Shown in pieces: positions 44,872 to 57,109 of a DNA stretch of 64,000 bases. The stretch's first letter is position 1, and every line of letters begins with the position of its first letter. A model generated the notes under the pieces. It saw only the letters and a list, made by a program, of their open reading frames with translations. It was not told the DNA's origin and did not search any database. A program made the position numbers and the translations under genes. Source of the DNA: Coriaria nepalensis (taxonomy: Eukaryota; Streptophyta; Magnoliopsida; Cucurbitales; Coriariaceae); NCBI GenBank assembly GCA_027186245.1, contig CP114493.1, positions 5,835,501 through 5,899,500 on the forward strand, given 5' to 3'.

Positions 44872-46815
44872 TTCTCTAAAGGAACATTTCCTTTTATTTA
44901 CTTAGGAATTCTATATCTTATGGTCATGTTAAGGCTTCGCACTATGATTTCCTTATCTCGAAAGTTTCTGCTAGGGTTGCTAGGTAGAAAACAAACTATC
45001 TTTGGAGTGATGGGAAATTGATATTAGATATGCATGTTCTTTTATCAATTCCTATACACCTATTGGTGGATGCTTCAGTTCCAACCTATATTCTTTATAA
45101 GGTTAAGAAAACTTTGGCTAATTTCTTTTGGTGTGATAAGAAGGGTAGAAGAAAGAGATATGAGATTGCTTAGGATAGTATTTTTCATGACAAAAATAAT
45201 GGTGGGTTAGGTTAAAGGAAAATTTCTGATTTGAAGATGACATTTATTTTCAAAAAGGTTTGGTCTCTTTTGCATGGGGGTTTCTCTTTAGGTAAAATTC
45301 ATGCTATCTAAATACACATATGGTTTACCTTTCAACTTGTGGAAGGCAAATGTACTACCTCTAAGGCATGGAAAGGCATGGTTTATACGGTCCCCTTATT
45401 CTTACAATTCTGCTAATGAGAAGTGGGTGATGGGAAAATGATTTCTTTTTGGCATGACAATTGAGGTTTATGAATTTTTGCTGATTCTTTCCAGGTTCCT
45501 GACTCGAATGAATATACAGTCCATGACACTGTCACTAGTTCAATTTGGTTTGATCTGAATTTGGAGGAGAGTACAATATCTTACATTTAGGAGAACCTTC
45601 CCTTTATATCCTCTGATAGGGATGTTATCATATGAGAGTCTAGTAAGAATGATATGTTTTCCATTAAAGATGCGTGGATGGACTTGTCTAGCAATCATTT
45701 TGTTTATGGTTTATTTCATGTTCTTTGGGATTTGAAATGCCCTTTGAAGATTAGGCTATTTGGGCGGAAGCTCGTGAAGAATGACATTGCTATTGATTTG
45801 AATCTTTATTTGATGGGTTTTAAATTTCCTTCTCGTGTTCATACTATGTTGCGCGATGCCAAGAAAATACCCAACACCTATTCAATGATGGTGAGCTAGC
45901 AATTATGGTGTGGAAATTGTTCCATGCAATTTGTAGAATCCAATACATCTAACAACCCCTTTCGGATAGCTTAGCTTTGTGGTGGCATTCTACATCATCT
46001 AATAGCCAATTTCATAATATTGGTCATATCATTCCGCTCTTAATTTGTTGAGAAATTTTGTTGAGTAGAAATAATGCAATTTTCAATGATCACCCTACCT
46101 CTACTAATGTGATTATATGTAAATTAAAGAGATGGATCATAGACTTAAATGCTACATCACTGATGGGTTATGCTTCTAGTTCTGTTGTTTTTTTGTTTGC
46201 AGGACTTAGCTTGTTTTCCGCTTCATATAAGTCCCAAACAGTTTCAAATTTATAAATGGAACCCTCATTCCAAAGGAATTTTTACGCTCAATGTGGATGG
46301 TTCCTACAAAAGAACTAATGGTTTAGCTGCTTGTGGTGGGATAATTCGGGATTCTCAAGGTCATTTTTCATCACAGTTTTTTCTCAAAAGCTAAATTGTT
46401 TCAATAGTCTTAAAACTGAAGTTTATGCGCTCTTCTATAGGATCAAGCTAGGTTTGACGAAAGGCTGTCATCATCTGGAGGTGGAAACTGACTCCCTCTC
46501 CATAGCTCTTTATATTAATAAGACTTGTCTGGATTGGCACATCAAAAAAACTTGGCATATTATTTAATTCTAGACGATATATTTTCATATCAAATTATCT
46601 CATGTTTATTGTGAATGCAACTATGTTGTGAATTCTTTAGCTTCTTTAGGGGTTATGAACCTTTCTATTTTTAATAGGGAGCACGATCTTCCAAGATCGG
46701 TTATATTTTGCCTATATGATAATAAATCGGGGTTTTCCCATCTTAAATTGTAAATTTTCTCTTTTGTGTTGAATTTTTGTGATTGAGTTTAATTATATAT
46801 AAAAAGAAAAAGAAT
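44872..46815 (+). pseudogene. LINE ORF2 remnant (RT C-terminus, zf-RVT, RNase H), right of the copia
   Basis: Readable in pieces: KGTFPFIYLGIPISYGHV, a W...YLWSDGKLILD-like stretch, ANFFWCD, GGLG (about 44872-45216), then a zf-RVT-like part (FSIKDAWMDL ... CPLKIRLFGRKL, 45654-45780). RNase H follows: KWNPHSKGIFTLNVDGSYKRTNGLAACGGIIRDSQG (about 46250-46365) and EVETDSLSIAL (46477-46510). The expected Asp residues of RNase H are visible, but stops are frequent. The 3' end is probably near the A-rich tract at 46800-46815. The copia at 40285-44871 is inserted in it. Confidence 0.8.
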
Positions 46816-47672
46816 AGCATTAAAAAAAAATATAAAAAACATAAAATATATGATCCTTGCAATTCAAAACTGATTTTAAAACGTGTTTTGAAAAATACAT
46901 ATTTTTTATAGACATAATTTGATGTATTATAATAAAATACTTTAATTTTTTAATAATTATAAAAAGAATACTCTTTTATATTTAAAAAATATAATTTTCA
47001 ATTTTTTCTTTAATAAGCCTTCACTACAGCTGTGGCCCCACCGTAAGAAAAAAAAACCAGATTAGAGCTTAGCTCTACAAAAAATGGAATCAAAGCTCAA
47101 TTGATTGTGTGGGGCCGCGACAAATATTTGAAATAAAAATTAAAAATATATATTTTTAAATATTTATAATTATTAAAAATTAATTAAAAGATAAAAATTA
47201 ATATATTTTAATATATTTATAAAAAGTAAAATATTATTAAAATATATTTTAAAAACTAAAATACATTTTAAAATAGCTAGCCATTAGCCCCTAACGATTA
47301 GAATAAAAGTAATGGCAGGATAACTTTCTTAAGTAAGATATTTTTCTAAATCTTTTTAATAAATTTTTTTTTGGGGGCCAAAAAGTGACATATAAGTGAA
47401 TATGAATCTGATACGTGGATACACTGCCAACACAACGGATGCTTTGAAGTTTGAGTTTGCGTTTGAATATGCGTTCACAAAACACATGAAAAAGAAACCC
47501 AAAAAAAAGTGAAAAAAATGTACAAACGTCAGCGTATTGGGAAACCGGACTCATACGGTTGGTATGCAACCGCATCGAATCCGGACCCGCCTTTATATCT
47601 TCGTAAGGAGTTGGAATTACAGCCTCAATTGCCAAATCCATTCAGCTCTGAGCTCCCTTTTCTTCAGAGCAA
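46816..47672. other. AT-rich spacer and TypA promoter/5' UTR
   Basis: 46816-47300 is AT-rich without features. 47500-47672 is presumably 5' UTR of the TypA gene; it contains upstream ATGs (for example 47509) in frames not continuing into the gene. Confidence 0.5.
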
Positions 47673-50600
47673 ATGGAAATGGCAATGGGGTTTCACTCCT
47701 CTTCTTTCTCACCCGTGAAGCACCAGCTTCAACCTAAGCTTAACAGAAGCTACTCTTCTCCTCTATTCGCTAAGCAACTCTTTGGCTTCAGCTTCTCCTC
47801 TTCCGCCATTAAACCGTCGCTCAAGTTCAAATCAAGAAATCGATTCCATGGACCGATCACATGCTCCGTTTCTCAAGCGATGGAATCTCCAGCTGGTAAT
47901 TTCACTCTCCCTGACCTGTTCTGATTCTGTTCTATGGCTATATCCTTTATTTTGTAGCTATTACCAATAAGAGAAGAAGAAGAATGGATAAATAGCGGTT
48001 TAGATAAATCATTTTGTGTTTAAAAAAGCTCTGCTCTTTTCATCAAGAATCCTTATAATCTGTTTTCTGGACGAGGTAGAAGTAGTGGTGTATGCGCATG
48101 ATTGTATTCAAATTTGATATGCAAGTGCATTTATCATGATATTGCAAACTACAATGAGAGCTCTTTGAGAATTAGCGTTTAATGAGTACTTTTTTTTTCT
48201 CTTCATAGCAAAGAAGAGTCAGTTAATAAGGAGAGAGGATATAAGGAATATAGCAATAGTAGCTCACGTAGATCATGGAAAGACAACTTTGGTAGATGCC
48301 ATGCTGAAGCAAGCAAAGGTAACATCTGAATACTTATTTCTACTCGTTTCCTCTTTGCATTATTTCCATCTGCTTACCTTGTCCAATACAGTATAAACTT
48401 TTTTTGTGGAAAATTGTGAATGTTGATAAATACTTGTTATTGTCTACAGGTATTTCGTGACAACCAAGTCGTACAGGAAAGGATAATGGACTCCAATGAC
48501 CTAGAACGTGAAAGGGGAATAACTATACTTAGCAAAAATACATCTATAGCTTACAAGAATACAAAAATTAATATAATTGATACTCCAGGACATTCTGACT
48601 TTGGTGGTGAAGTGGAGCGCATTCTAAATATGGTGGAAGGGATTCTCTTAGTGGTATTCCATTGCACACCCTAAATCAAGATCGTGTGTTGTCTTTCAAA
48701 TCTATTCTCTAATTACTTAAATGATTGTAGTCATTATACACCATTTGTTGCGAGGACAAAGGAAGAGGGTGTCATCCAGCATTTGCTGACTTCCCTTTTC
48801 AGTTTCCTATTTGATTGTTTTATCTACATTCCTTATGACGTTCTTTACTTCTGTAGGTTGATTCGGTTGAGGGTCCAATGCCACAGACAAGATTTGTGCT
48901 AAAGAAGGCTCTTGAGTTTGGTCATGCAGTTGTTGTTGTGGTGAATAAGATTGATAGACCGTCTGCTCGCCCAGAATTTGTTGTCAACTCCACTTTTGAA
49001 CTCTTTATCGAACTAAATGCAACGGATGAACAGGTACTTATATAACTACTAGAGACGCTTTAAAAAAATAAAAATATTTGTGATGTTTTGAATTTGGTCA
49101 ATAACTGTGTGTAACATGTTATCTCATCTCAAATTGCATCCTTTGTTCAGTGTGATTTCCAAGTAATTTATGCAAGTGGGATTCAAGGAAAAGCAGGATT
49201 GTCACCTGAAAACTTGGCTGAAGATCTTGGGCCACTTTTTGAGACTATAATTAGATGTATACCTGGACCGAATATTGACAAGGATGGGGCACTGCAAATG
49301 CTTGTTAGTGGCTCTTCTTTATAAGTTGGTTTGATTGTGATTTTTATCAAGTTTGATCATTTTTCATTATGTAAACTAGTTTAAAAAGTCCCTGTAGTGA
49401 CTGTTATAATGTGCTCGGAGGATCATTCTTTCGAATAATCTTCTTATATAAACATGATAGTCTGACACTAGTATACATTCTAATGTTAACATAGGCTACA
49501 AATATTGAGTATGATGATCACAAGGGGCGGATAGCTATTGGCCGTTTGCATGCTGGGGTCCTGCAAAGAGGAATGGATGTGAAGGTGAATTTGCTTTTTT
49601 TTTTTGCGTGTGTAGTTCCATGCTTTGTTATATCCTCTTTTTTTTTTTTTTTTCCCCTGATTATTAACAGATAAAACAGTAAGGATTATGTGCACATTTT
49701 TTGTTATTAAACATGTATTATTATTATTATTATTATTATTTTCTTACTTCATAATCAATTTTGATTTTCCTTATAAGGTTTTGCTGATGAAATTCAGTAC
49801 TTCTGCATGAAACTGGATTCTCAAGAGAGAGAGAGAGAGAAAAATGGAAGGAAAGAAAAAGATAAGTCTATAATCCTACTTATGGTTTGAACTCTTTCAG
49901 GTATGTACCTCAGAAGATTCCTGTCGATATGCAAGAGTTAGTGAGCTTTTTGTATATGACAAATTCAATAGGGTCCCTGCAGAGAGTGTGAAAGCTGGAG
50001 ATATATGTGCTGTCTGTGGAATTAATGATATTCAGGTACCAAATTTTTTAGTTCCCTGGTCCAACTGTTACGTTTGAGTTGCTAGCTTGATTGTGCTGTA
50101 TTTGTGTTGTATAGTTTCTAAACTAGAATGTTGTGATGACAATTCCCAGTTCAGAGTTAGTTTATGAGATTAAAATTTTTGGTTCAGATTGGTGAGACGA
50201 TTGCTGACAAACAATTTGGCACTCCGTTACCTGCCATTAAGGTTGAAGAACCAACAGTGAAGATGGCTTTCTCAATTAACACTTCCCCATTTGTAGGCCG
50301 TGAGGTATGTTAGCAAAAAGTTCTCAGTGTGCTTCCTTATTCTGGTCAATTAGACTTGTAGTATTCTCTATCCAGTTGCCCCTTTCAAGTATAAGTTATA
50401 TGAATGAATTAAATGGTTTGACCAAAATAAGTGCTGCAATAGCTCATGATACGTCTGTAAATACCTCCGGTTTCTTTTGTTTTAGGATCTCTACTCCATG
50501 TAATTGCTTTCCTTCTGTTGCAGATACTTAATCAAATATTCACTCTTTTCTCTATTTTTTTTTTTTGAACTGTTAAATAATCCCTTTTTCAGGGAAAATA

Positions 50601-52141
50601 TGTTACCAGCAGAAACTTACGAGATAGGCTCTACCGAGAGCTTGAGCGGAATTTGGCTATGAAAGTTGAAGATGGTGAAACAGCAGATACATTCATTGTT
50701 AGTGGTCGGGGTACTTTACATCTCACCATACTTATAGAGAACATGTAAGTACTGGAACATCTCTTTGCCCTCTCATTTTTACCAAGATAGATGCTCATAC
50801 ATGCCTATAATGCATTACAGGCGGAGGGAAGGATATGAATTCATGGTGGGACCACCCAAAGTTATTAACAAAAGGGTGGATGACAAGTTGCTGGAGCCAT
50901 TCGAGGTAAATTTCACATTGAAATATCTTTTCTATTTTGTCTTTTTGATATTCTGTCCTTCCTAACATATTGTTACCTATTATTTTGATATTAATCATTC
51001 TTAATATGGATATGTTATATTCAGGTTGCCACAGTGGAGGTACCAGAAGACCACATGGGAGCAGTAGTTGAGCTTCTGGGTAAAAGGCGGGGACAAATGT
51101 TTGATATGCAAGGGGTTGGGTATGTACTATGTACACTGTTATCTATTCTTCTTCCTGCTATGGCTTATATAATGAAGTCATGCAAGTAAAATCAATATAA
51201 AAACCTTTGGCAAAAAAAAAATAATAAATCAATATAAATACAACCAATCTTTGTGGGGAATTAAGCTTCCTTTTCTATAAACTATTTATTGCTGATATCA
51301 ACATCTTTCAATTATTAACTGTACAGAGGTCTGTCGGCCACGAGTAATCATGGTACTTAATTTTGTATTTATTTGCTGAAGTGTATGATTTACTTGCTTT
51401 TATTTCTCCTCTATCTTCTAGGTCAGAAGGGACAACATTTCTTAAATATAAAATCCCAACCCGTGGTCTCCTAGGTCTGAGAAATGCAATTTTAACAGCT
51501 TCTCGTGGAACAGCAATTCTCAACACAATATTCGATAGCTATGGACCTTGGGCTGGTGATATTAACACTCGTGATCAGGGTTCATTGGTAATTTACATCA
51601 CCCCTCCCTCGCGTCCTCTCTCATTGCTGCTTTTGATGGGTTTGGATGCAACGACATTCATGTCAACTACTCAGTAAACCCCCTCTCAACTGATTTTCCA
51701 GGTTGCCTTTGAGGAAGGTGCAACTACTTCATATGCTCTTTGTAGTTCACAGGAGAGAGGCCAGCTGTTCGTTGCTCCTGGTGTTGAAGTTTATAAAGGG
51801 CAAATCGTTGGTATTCATCAACGGCCTGGAGATTTATCCCTTAACGTGTGCAAGAAAAAGGCTGCAACAAATGTACGTTCCAACAAAGAAGTATCAGGTA
51901 GGTGACCCAGGAATTCATTTTCTTATCAAGTATCAATTATGTCATGAAAACAGCAAAGTTTCAAGTCTCCTTAAATCATTTTGCATTATTGTTTTTAAAT
52001 TGCACAGTGGTTCTTGACACCCCATTGGATTATAGTCTGGATGACTGCATTGAATACATTCAAGAAGATGAACTGGTTGAAGTCACTCCCATGAGTATCA
52101 GGATGTGCAAAAATCCGAAGTTTGCGAAGAAAGGGAGGTAG
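47673..52141 (+). CDS. TypA/BipA-type translational GTPase, predicted plastid-targeted
   Basis: Ribosome-associated GTPase of the EF-G/BipA family; the plastid form is needed for normal chloroplast translation and stress tolerance. My model has 14 exons: 47673..47895, 48209..48318, 48450..48653, 48857..49033, 49151..49303, 49495..49584, 49901..50035, 50188..50304, 50593..50744, 50821..50905, 51025..51119, 51422..51587, 51702..51897, 52008..52141. This gives 2,037 nt and 678 residues, with all phases consistent. Residues 1 to about 75 are Ser/Lys/Arg-rich and poor in acidic residues, like a chloroplast transit peptide. G1 AHVDHGKT is at 93-100, switch region RERGITI, G3 DTPGH at 155-159, G4 NKID at 209-212 and G5 YASG. 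Domains II, III and V follow ([22 protein letters not shown]), then the BipA-specific C-terminal domain with [20 protein letters not shown]. Length equals the usual plant TypA. Confidence 0.95.
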
Positions 52142-53129
52142 ATATAGTATGTTGTTCGTTATCTCATATTAACCTTGCAGATAACTTAAAAGACGCCATC
52201 CAGGTGAATAATCCACATACATTTGCAATTAGGTTAAAGCATTTTAGCCCTAGCGGTTATGGCTTCACTCTTTCTTCACATCCAAACATCTCATATAATT
52301 TTGGTTTTTTTGTTTTTTATTTAGCACCAAATTTGAAATATTTTTAGACCTGAGGCAGCTCTGTCAGAAGTGTTGCTGTTGTCTGTAATATTTGTATATA
52401 TAACAATGATAATGATGCCATTACATTGTATTACTGCCCTGTTATTGATGATATTGTAATACAATTTTAGAATAAAACATAATATTTTGTTTTTCTGGAT
52501 CCATCTTTTATCATACATATACCACAGGCTCTTTACCCTCCTATTTAAACTATCTTTTGGATATAAATGGAATTCTTCTTGTGAAATTTTACTTTTGATT
52601 AGGATTTGATTAAGAAATTTTTAAGTAGATTATATTTATGATGAATTTATTAATTTTTAGTTATATATATTATATTTATGATTATATTTATCATCCAATT
52701 TTTTTTTTAAAGTTAAAGTTGAGAGAATGAAGAGTGAGAATAATGTATTTTACCGTAGTGACATTAAAAAAATTAATTTTTGAGTTGGGAGAGTTATTTT
52801 ATTGAAGAAGTGTTTACTGGATTTGTTCATCTACATGTTAGTTGTGTTGGCACGTATTTGATATATATGCTTATTCGTACTTATTTGATATGTACTCACC
52901 CCATGGTGAAGGGTGATTCGTATGTAAGATATCCGTATATTTTTATGTGTATTTATCTTTATTTTTCATTTTAATATAAAGGCTTAGATTGAAAATATTT
53001 TCAGTTATTTACTGGTTAGATAATTTGTTATTTTTAAATGAGTGGTATAGATGGATACACACAAAATTATATTTATGTTGTGCATATAAGCCACCCCGAA
53101 CTCATATCCGTACATAAACATGGCATATC
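52142..53129. other. TypA 3' UTR and AT-rich spacer
   Basis: AATAAAACATAA near 52471 is a plausible polyadenylation signal. No other gene is recognised. Confidence 0.5.
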
Positions 53130-54702
53130 CGAACATATTGAGACCCTTGGTGCTGGTCACGGTGGTAGAGTCTCTCTCCGACTCATAGCTATCACCATGC
53201 CCTTCAAGCCTCCATTGCTAGAAACTTTCCTGACAATGGTTGTATCGCTTGTATGTGTCATAACACTGATGGAATCTATTGCTCCAAGCAAACTGCTGTT
53301 GTCAGACCCTCTGATGACTTCTACCCTCGAGACACCCAGCTTGTCACACCATTCATATATCATCTGTTGCTTATAAGAATACTCTTTTTCTTGGTGAATT
53401 CAACCTGACTGGGATATGTTCTATGTAAGTAGAAATGTCATTTGCGTAATTGCCTTATCCTTTTATTACCCCTTTCCCCTCTTTTCCTTTTTTGGTTGCC
53501 TCCTTGTAGCAGCTCTTGATATCACAAATTAAAGACAATATTATGTAGAACATTGTCATCTCATTTAGTAAGACTTCTTTGCAAATTCTACATCCAACTG
53601 CAGATTATCATGGTGCAGCTTGTGCTATAGTTGGATCTCCAATCTATGTTACGTATGTTCCTTTGACTCTGTCAATAATTATCATTAAAAGAAAAATTAA
53701 AGCCCATATCGAACAACAAAAAGTTAATGAATGCACCCTCTTTCTTGTAGAAGCTGGGTTTCCCTGACTGATCAGTTATTCGAGCCCAATTACCTGGCAG
53801 ACCCACACGCGACTGCCTGTTTGTTGATCCAGCTAGAGATGGGACAAGGTACATTACTCATTTCCATACTTCTTCGTTTTCATTCTCTCTTTAATAAGCT
53901 TCAAGTATACTAATGTAAACAAGGTTGTATTTTCCGTAGCTTGCTTAAAATCTGGAATCTGAACAAGTTCTCTGGTGTGGTTGGAGTACTCAACTGCCAA
54001 GGTGCTGGATTGTGCAAGGTGGGCAAGAAGACTCGGATCCATGATGAATCTCCTGGGACCCTCACAGGTTATGTTCATTCCACTGATGTCAAGTTCATTG
54101 CTCAAGTTGCTGGCTCGGATTGGAATGGGGAGACCATTGTTTGTGCACATAGATCAGTCAAGTATTGCTCCTCAATCATATACCGGAAGGTGCTTCCGTA
54201 CCAGTGACACTTAAAGTCTTGGGAGTATGAACTTTTCCATATCTGTCCTCTCAAGGTGGAAATTTTTTTTCCTTCCGTTACTAGTCTTTTTTAATTTTTC
54301 TACTAAATACTAGTTGTGAATCATTTAATTTTTCTTTGTGCAGGAGATCTCGTCAAACAGTTCATTTGCACCAATTGGCCAACTTGACATGTTCATCTCT
54401 GGCGGAGCTGTAGACCAGATTGAGATCCGTACAGTTTCAGACAAGACAGTAGAGTTCTTTGTCGGTGAAGTTTCCTCGAAGATTGATAGTTCACTGCGTC
54501 CGAATTGATCTCCAACTGCAGTTATTGACCTCAAAGTCAGGATGTGGACGGTTTGGTGCTTACTTTTCTCAAAGACCTCTGAACTGCTTTGTGGGAAATT
54601 CTGAGGCCGATTTTGACTATGATATGGCAAATGGTTTAGTGACCTTTACCATACCAGTCCCGGAAGTGGAAATGCATAGTTGGACAGTCCAGATCCGAGT
54701 TT
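53130..54702 (+). pseudogene. GH36 raffinose synthase / seed-imbibition (Sip1)-like gene, 3' half, decayed
   Basis: Pieces in order match the C-terminal half of plant GH36 alkaline alpha-galactosidase/raffinose synthase-family proteins. About 53215-53400 encodes [25 protein letters not shown] sequence, the [10 protein letters not shown] segment and LFLGEFN. 53590 on gives TADYHGAACAIVGSPIYV, and 53790-53850 gives LPGRPTRDCLFVDPARDGT before a GTACAT donor. 53941-54207 gives [30 protein letters not shown], and the last part (54343-54702) gives FAPIGQLDMFISGGAV and GCGRFGAYFSQRP. The N-terminal half and several linking parts are absent, and frames shift near 54505 and elsewhere. Ancestral exon borders are still visible, so it decayed in place rather than being retroposed. 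Confidence 0.82.
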
Positions 54703-54898
54703 AAGTAAGCTCAATGTTACCACTGTGATGATGATACAATGAAACGAGGAAAGAGAGAGAAAAAGCAAATGAGTATGGAGTGTACTTTGTGCCGTGTAAT
54801 AATTAGTTTGATCTTTGTAGTTCATTCTAATTTCTTACTAACAATAAAATGCATGTGCACTCAGCATTCTCTTCACCAAATTAAAAGAACTTGCGGAT

Positions 54899-56715
54899 TC
54901 ACCAAAAATCATTACAAGAACAAACACCATTAACAAACTTATGAAACCGAACCCTATCTCGTACAACAATTTCCCGACCATGTACCTCACTTATAATCTT
55001 CGTTACTTCATGGCAATCACCACAAACCCTAAGATTCTTCACCACCCTAATAATCACAGGTGCTTTAGTTTTCAACAACCCGTAGGCTATAGCAAATCTC
55101 TCACTACGCTCCTCAAGCGAGCTTTCCTTCTCTTCATCAACCACATTATGTAGCACTTTTGAAACACTTGGCCTATACTCTGCTTGTCTAACTCTGTCCA
55201 AAACCTCTCTTAGAAATTCTCTCAGCATCTTTGTCTCCGGGTGAGACCAATCTCCCATCACAAACTCATGCATAAAACCATTAACTTCAATCAAGCTCCA
55301 TCCCGGGACTGCTTTAATCCCTTTTTCCTTCATTGTCTTTCTCAAAGAACTCATCCTCTCCCACTGTAAAACCGATGCATACAAATTTGAAAGTAGGATA
55401 TAGTTATCTGCATTTAGGGGCTCCAGTTCGAAAAGATAATGAGCAACGGTTTCACCCATTTCTAGCATCTTATTTTTCTTACAACCCACGACCAAAGTTT
55501 TCCAAATTATGGGGTTTGGTGTGACTTTCATGCTTTGAACAAGAGAAAAAGCATTAAAGATAAGACCAACGTGGCAGAGTAAATCAATCATGCAGTTAAA
55601 TGCTCAACTGATGGATCGAGCCCAAATTCAAGCATGGCTGACCAGTATTTCCTACCTTCCGAAACTAGCCCTCTATGTGCACATGCAGATAAAACACCAA
55701 TGAAGGTTACATGGTTTGGTATGACCTGAAAAAGAGGGAAAAAAAAAGAACCCACTTCAATCTATGAAGAAAATTTCTATCTAAATGCTACTTAGAGGCA
55801 AGTTTAAGTAAAATTCCATATCGAGATTTTTAAAAAATCTGTAAACATTACCTTAGCTTCTACCATACTATCAAATGCTTCTAAAGCATCTTCTGAAAGT
55901 CCCTGGCAAGCAAACCCAATAATTATGGAACTCCATGCCTAAGTATCTTTAGCGGGTATCTCATAAAAGATCTCCTTTGCTCTGTCAATGCATCCACACT
56001 TGGCGTACATATTTACAAGTGCAGTAGAGATCTCTAAATCATTTCTAATCATATTTTTTTTCAATATAAGCATGGACCCACTTGCCAGTATCCAAAGCCC
56101 CAGCTGTGAAGCACAAGAAGATATCAAGCTCACTAAAGTCACCTCATCCAGTTCAACATTTGCCTACTGCATTTCTCTAAACAGACCCATAGCTTCATTA
56201 ACCAGTCCACCCTTTGAATACCCACTAATCATTGTACTCCAAGAAAATAAGTTTCTGTCAGTAATTTGATCGAACATCTTCTCTGCAAGGCGAATTTGGT
56301 CACATTCACATATAAATTCACCAATGCAGTTTGAACAAAGGGACTCGTTCTGAACCCGAACCGGAGAACATGAGAATGGATCTGTTTACCCTCTTTAAAG
56401 GCATATAGAACGGCACATGCCTTAAGAACAAATGCCATAGTGAAACTGTTGGGACCAGGGAAGCCTCTTTTTATCAGTTTCTTGAAGAAGAAAATGGGTT
56501 CTTTAGAAGGGTTTTCGATCTGGGCCAAGCCTCCTATCATGGAATTCTAGGAGAAGATATCTGGGTTTGAGACTAGAGGGAAAAGTTGGCGAGCGTAGTG
56601 AAGGTCGCCATGAGGGGGCACAAAAGCCGACGATTTTGGAGAGAGATAAGGAGATAGTGGAGATGGGAATAAGGCGAGTGAGAAGAAACGCGTGGATCTG
56701 GCGTAGGACTCGCAT
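54899..56715 (-). pseudogene. PPR protein of the PLS-E-DYW class, decayed
   Basis: Organellar RNA-binding family, usually in C-to-U editing. Reading leftwards from ATG 56713-56715: a RQIHAFLLT start, then PPR repeats in changing frames (56229-56540 with PNSFTMAFVLKACA and GKQIHSHVLRFGF; 55939-56142 with TALVNMYAKCGCIDRAKEIF). An apparent intron lies at about 55731-55852. The longest open part is 54899-55591 with E/E+ motifs (WKTLVVGCK, NYILLSNLYA) and the DYW domain ending CSCNDFW. Stops near 56550 and 55590 and frameshifts near 56620 and 56280 break it. In the DYW deaminase part the HxE motif reads R-S-E (codon at 55106-55108), while CGDCHE is kept. Confidence 0.85.
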
Positions 56716-57109
56716 GTTCGAGCATTTTTTGATCAGTGAAGCGATGCGTTCTTCTTCTTCCAGCTTTCTTCTACCTTCTTGTTAGTTGTGACTTGTGAGT
56801 TCTATTACCCGCGAAAAAGTTTGAAACTCTTGAAAAACAGTTGTTAAATGAATCGACGAAAATGACTTTCATTGCCAGATATACAGGCCGAGCCCAATAC
56901 GAATATAAGTTGTACAATCTGGCCCAACCAAGTTCGATAGTCTTTCCACAAGCCCACTTTAAAAACCTAACGCCTCACGCCCCTTGTCCACCCTTAAAAT
57001 CCCATTTTAGGGTTCTGTTTTTCTTGTTGCATTCACTCTCTCCCTCACCTATCTCGATCTTGTACATCTCAGAGCCCTAGTCCTCTCTACTTCTTTCCGA
57101 ATCAAAATC
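56716..57109 (+). promoter_or_regulatory. uS5 promoter with three site II (TGGGCY) elements and a telo-box
   Basis: AGCCCA at 56891-56896, GGCCCA at 56931-56936 and AGCCCA at 56951-56956 are reverse-complement TGGGCT/C site II motifs. TTAGGGTT at 57007-57014 is a reverse-complement telo-box (AACCCTAA). Site II plus telo-box, about 100-220 bp before the ATG, is the known signature of plant ribosomal protein gene promoters. The same 394 bp also lies upstream of the divergent PPR pseudogene. Confidence 0.75.

Noticed and set aside
47509..47718. Small gene upstream of TypA
   Set aside because: Overlaps the TypA start and transit-peptide coding sequence in another frame; no similarity.
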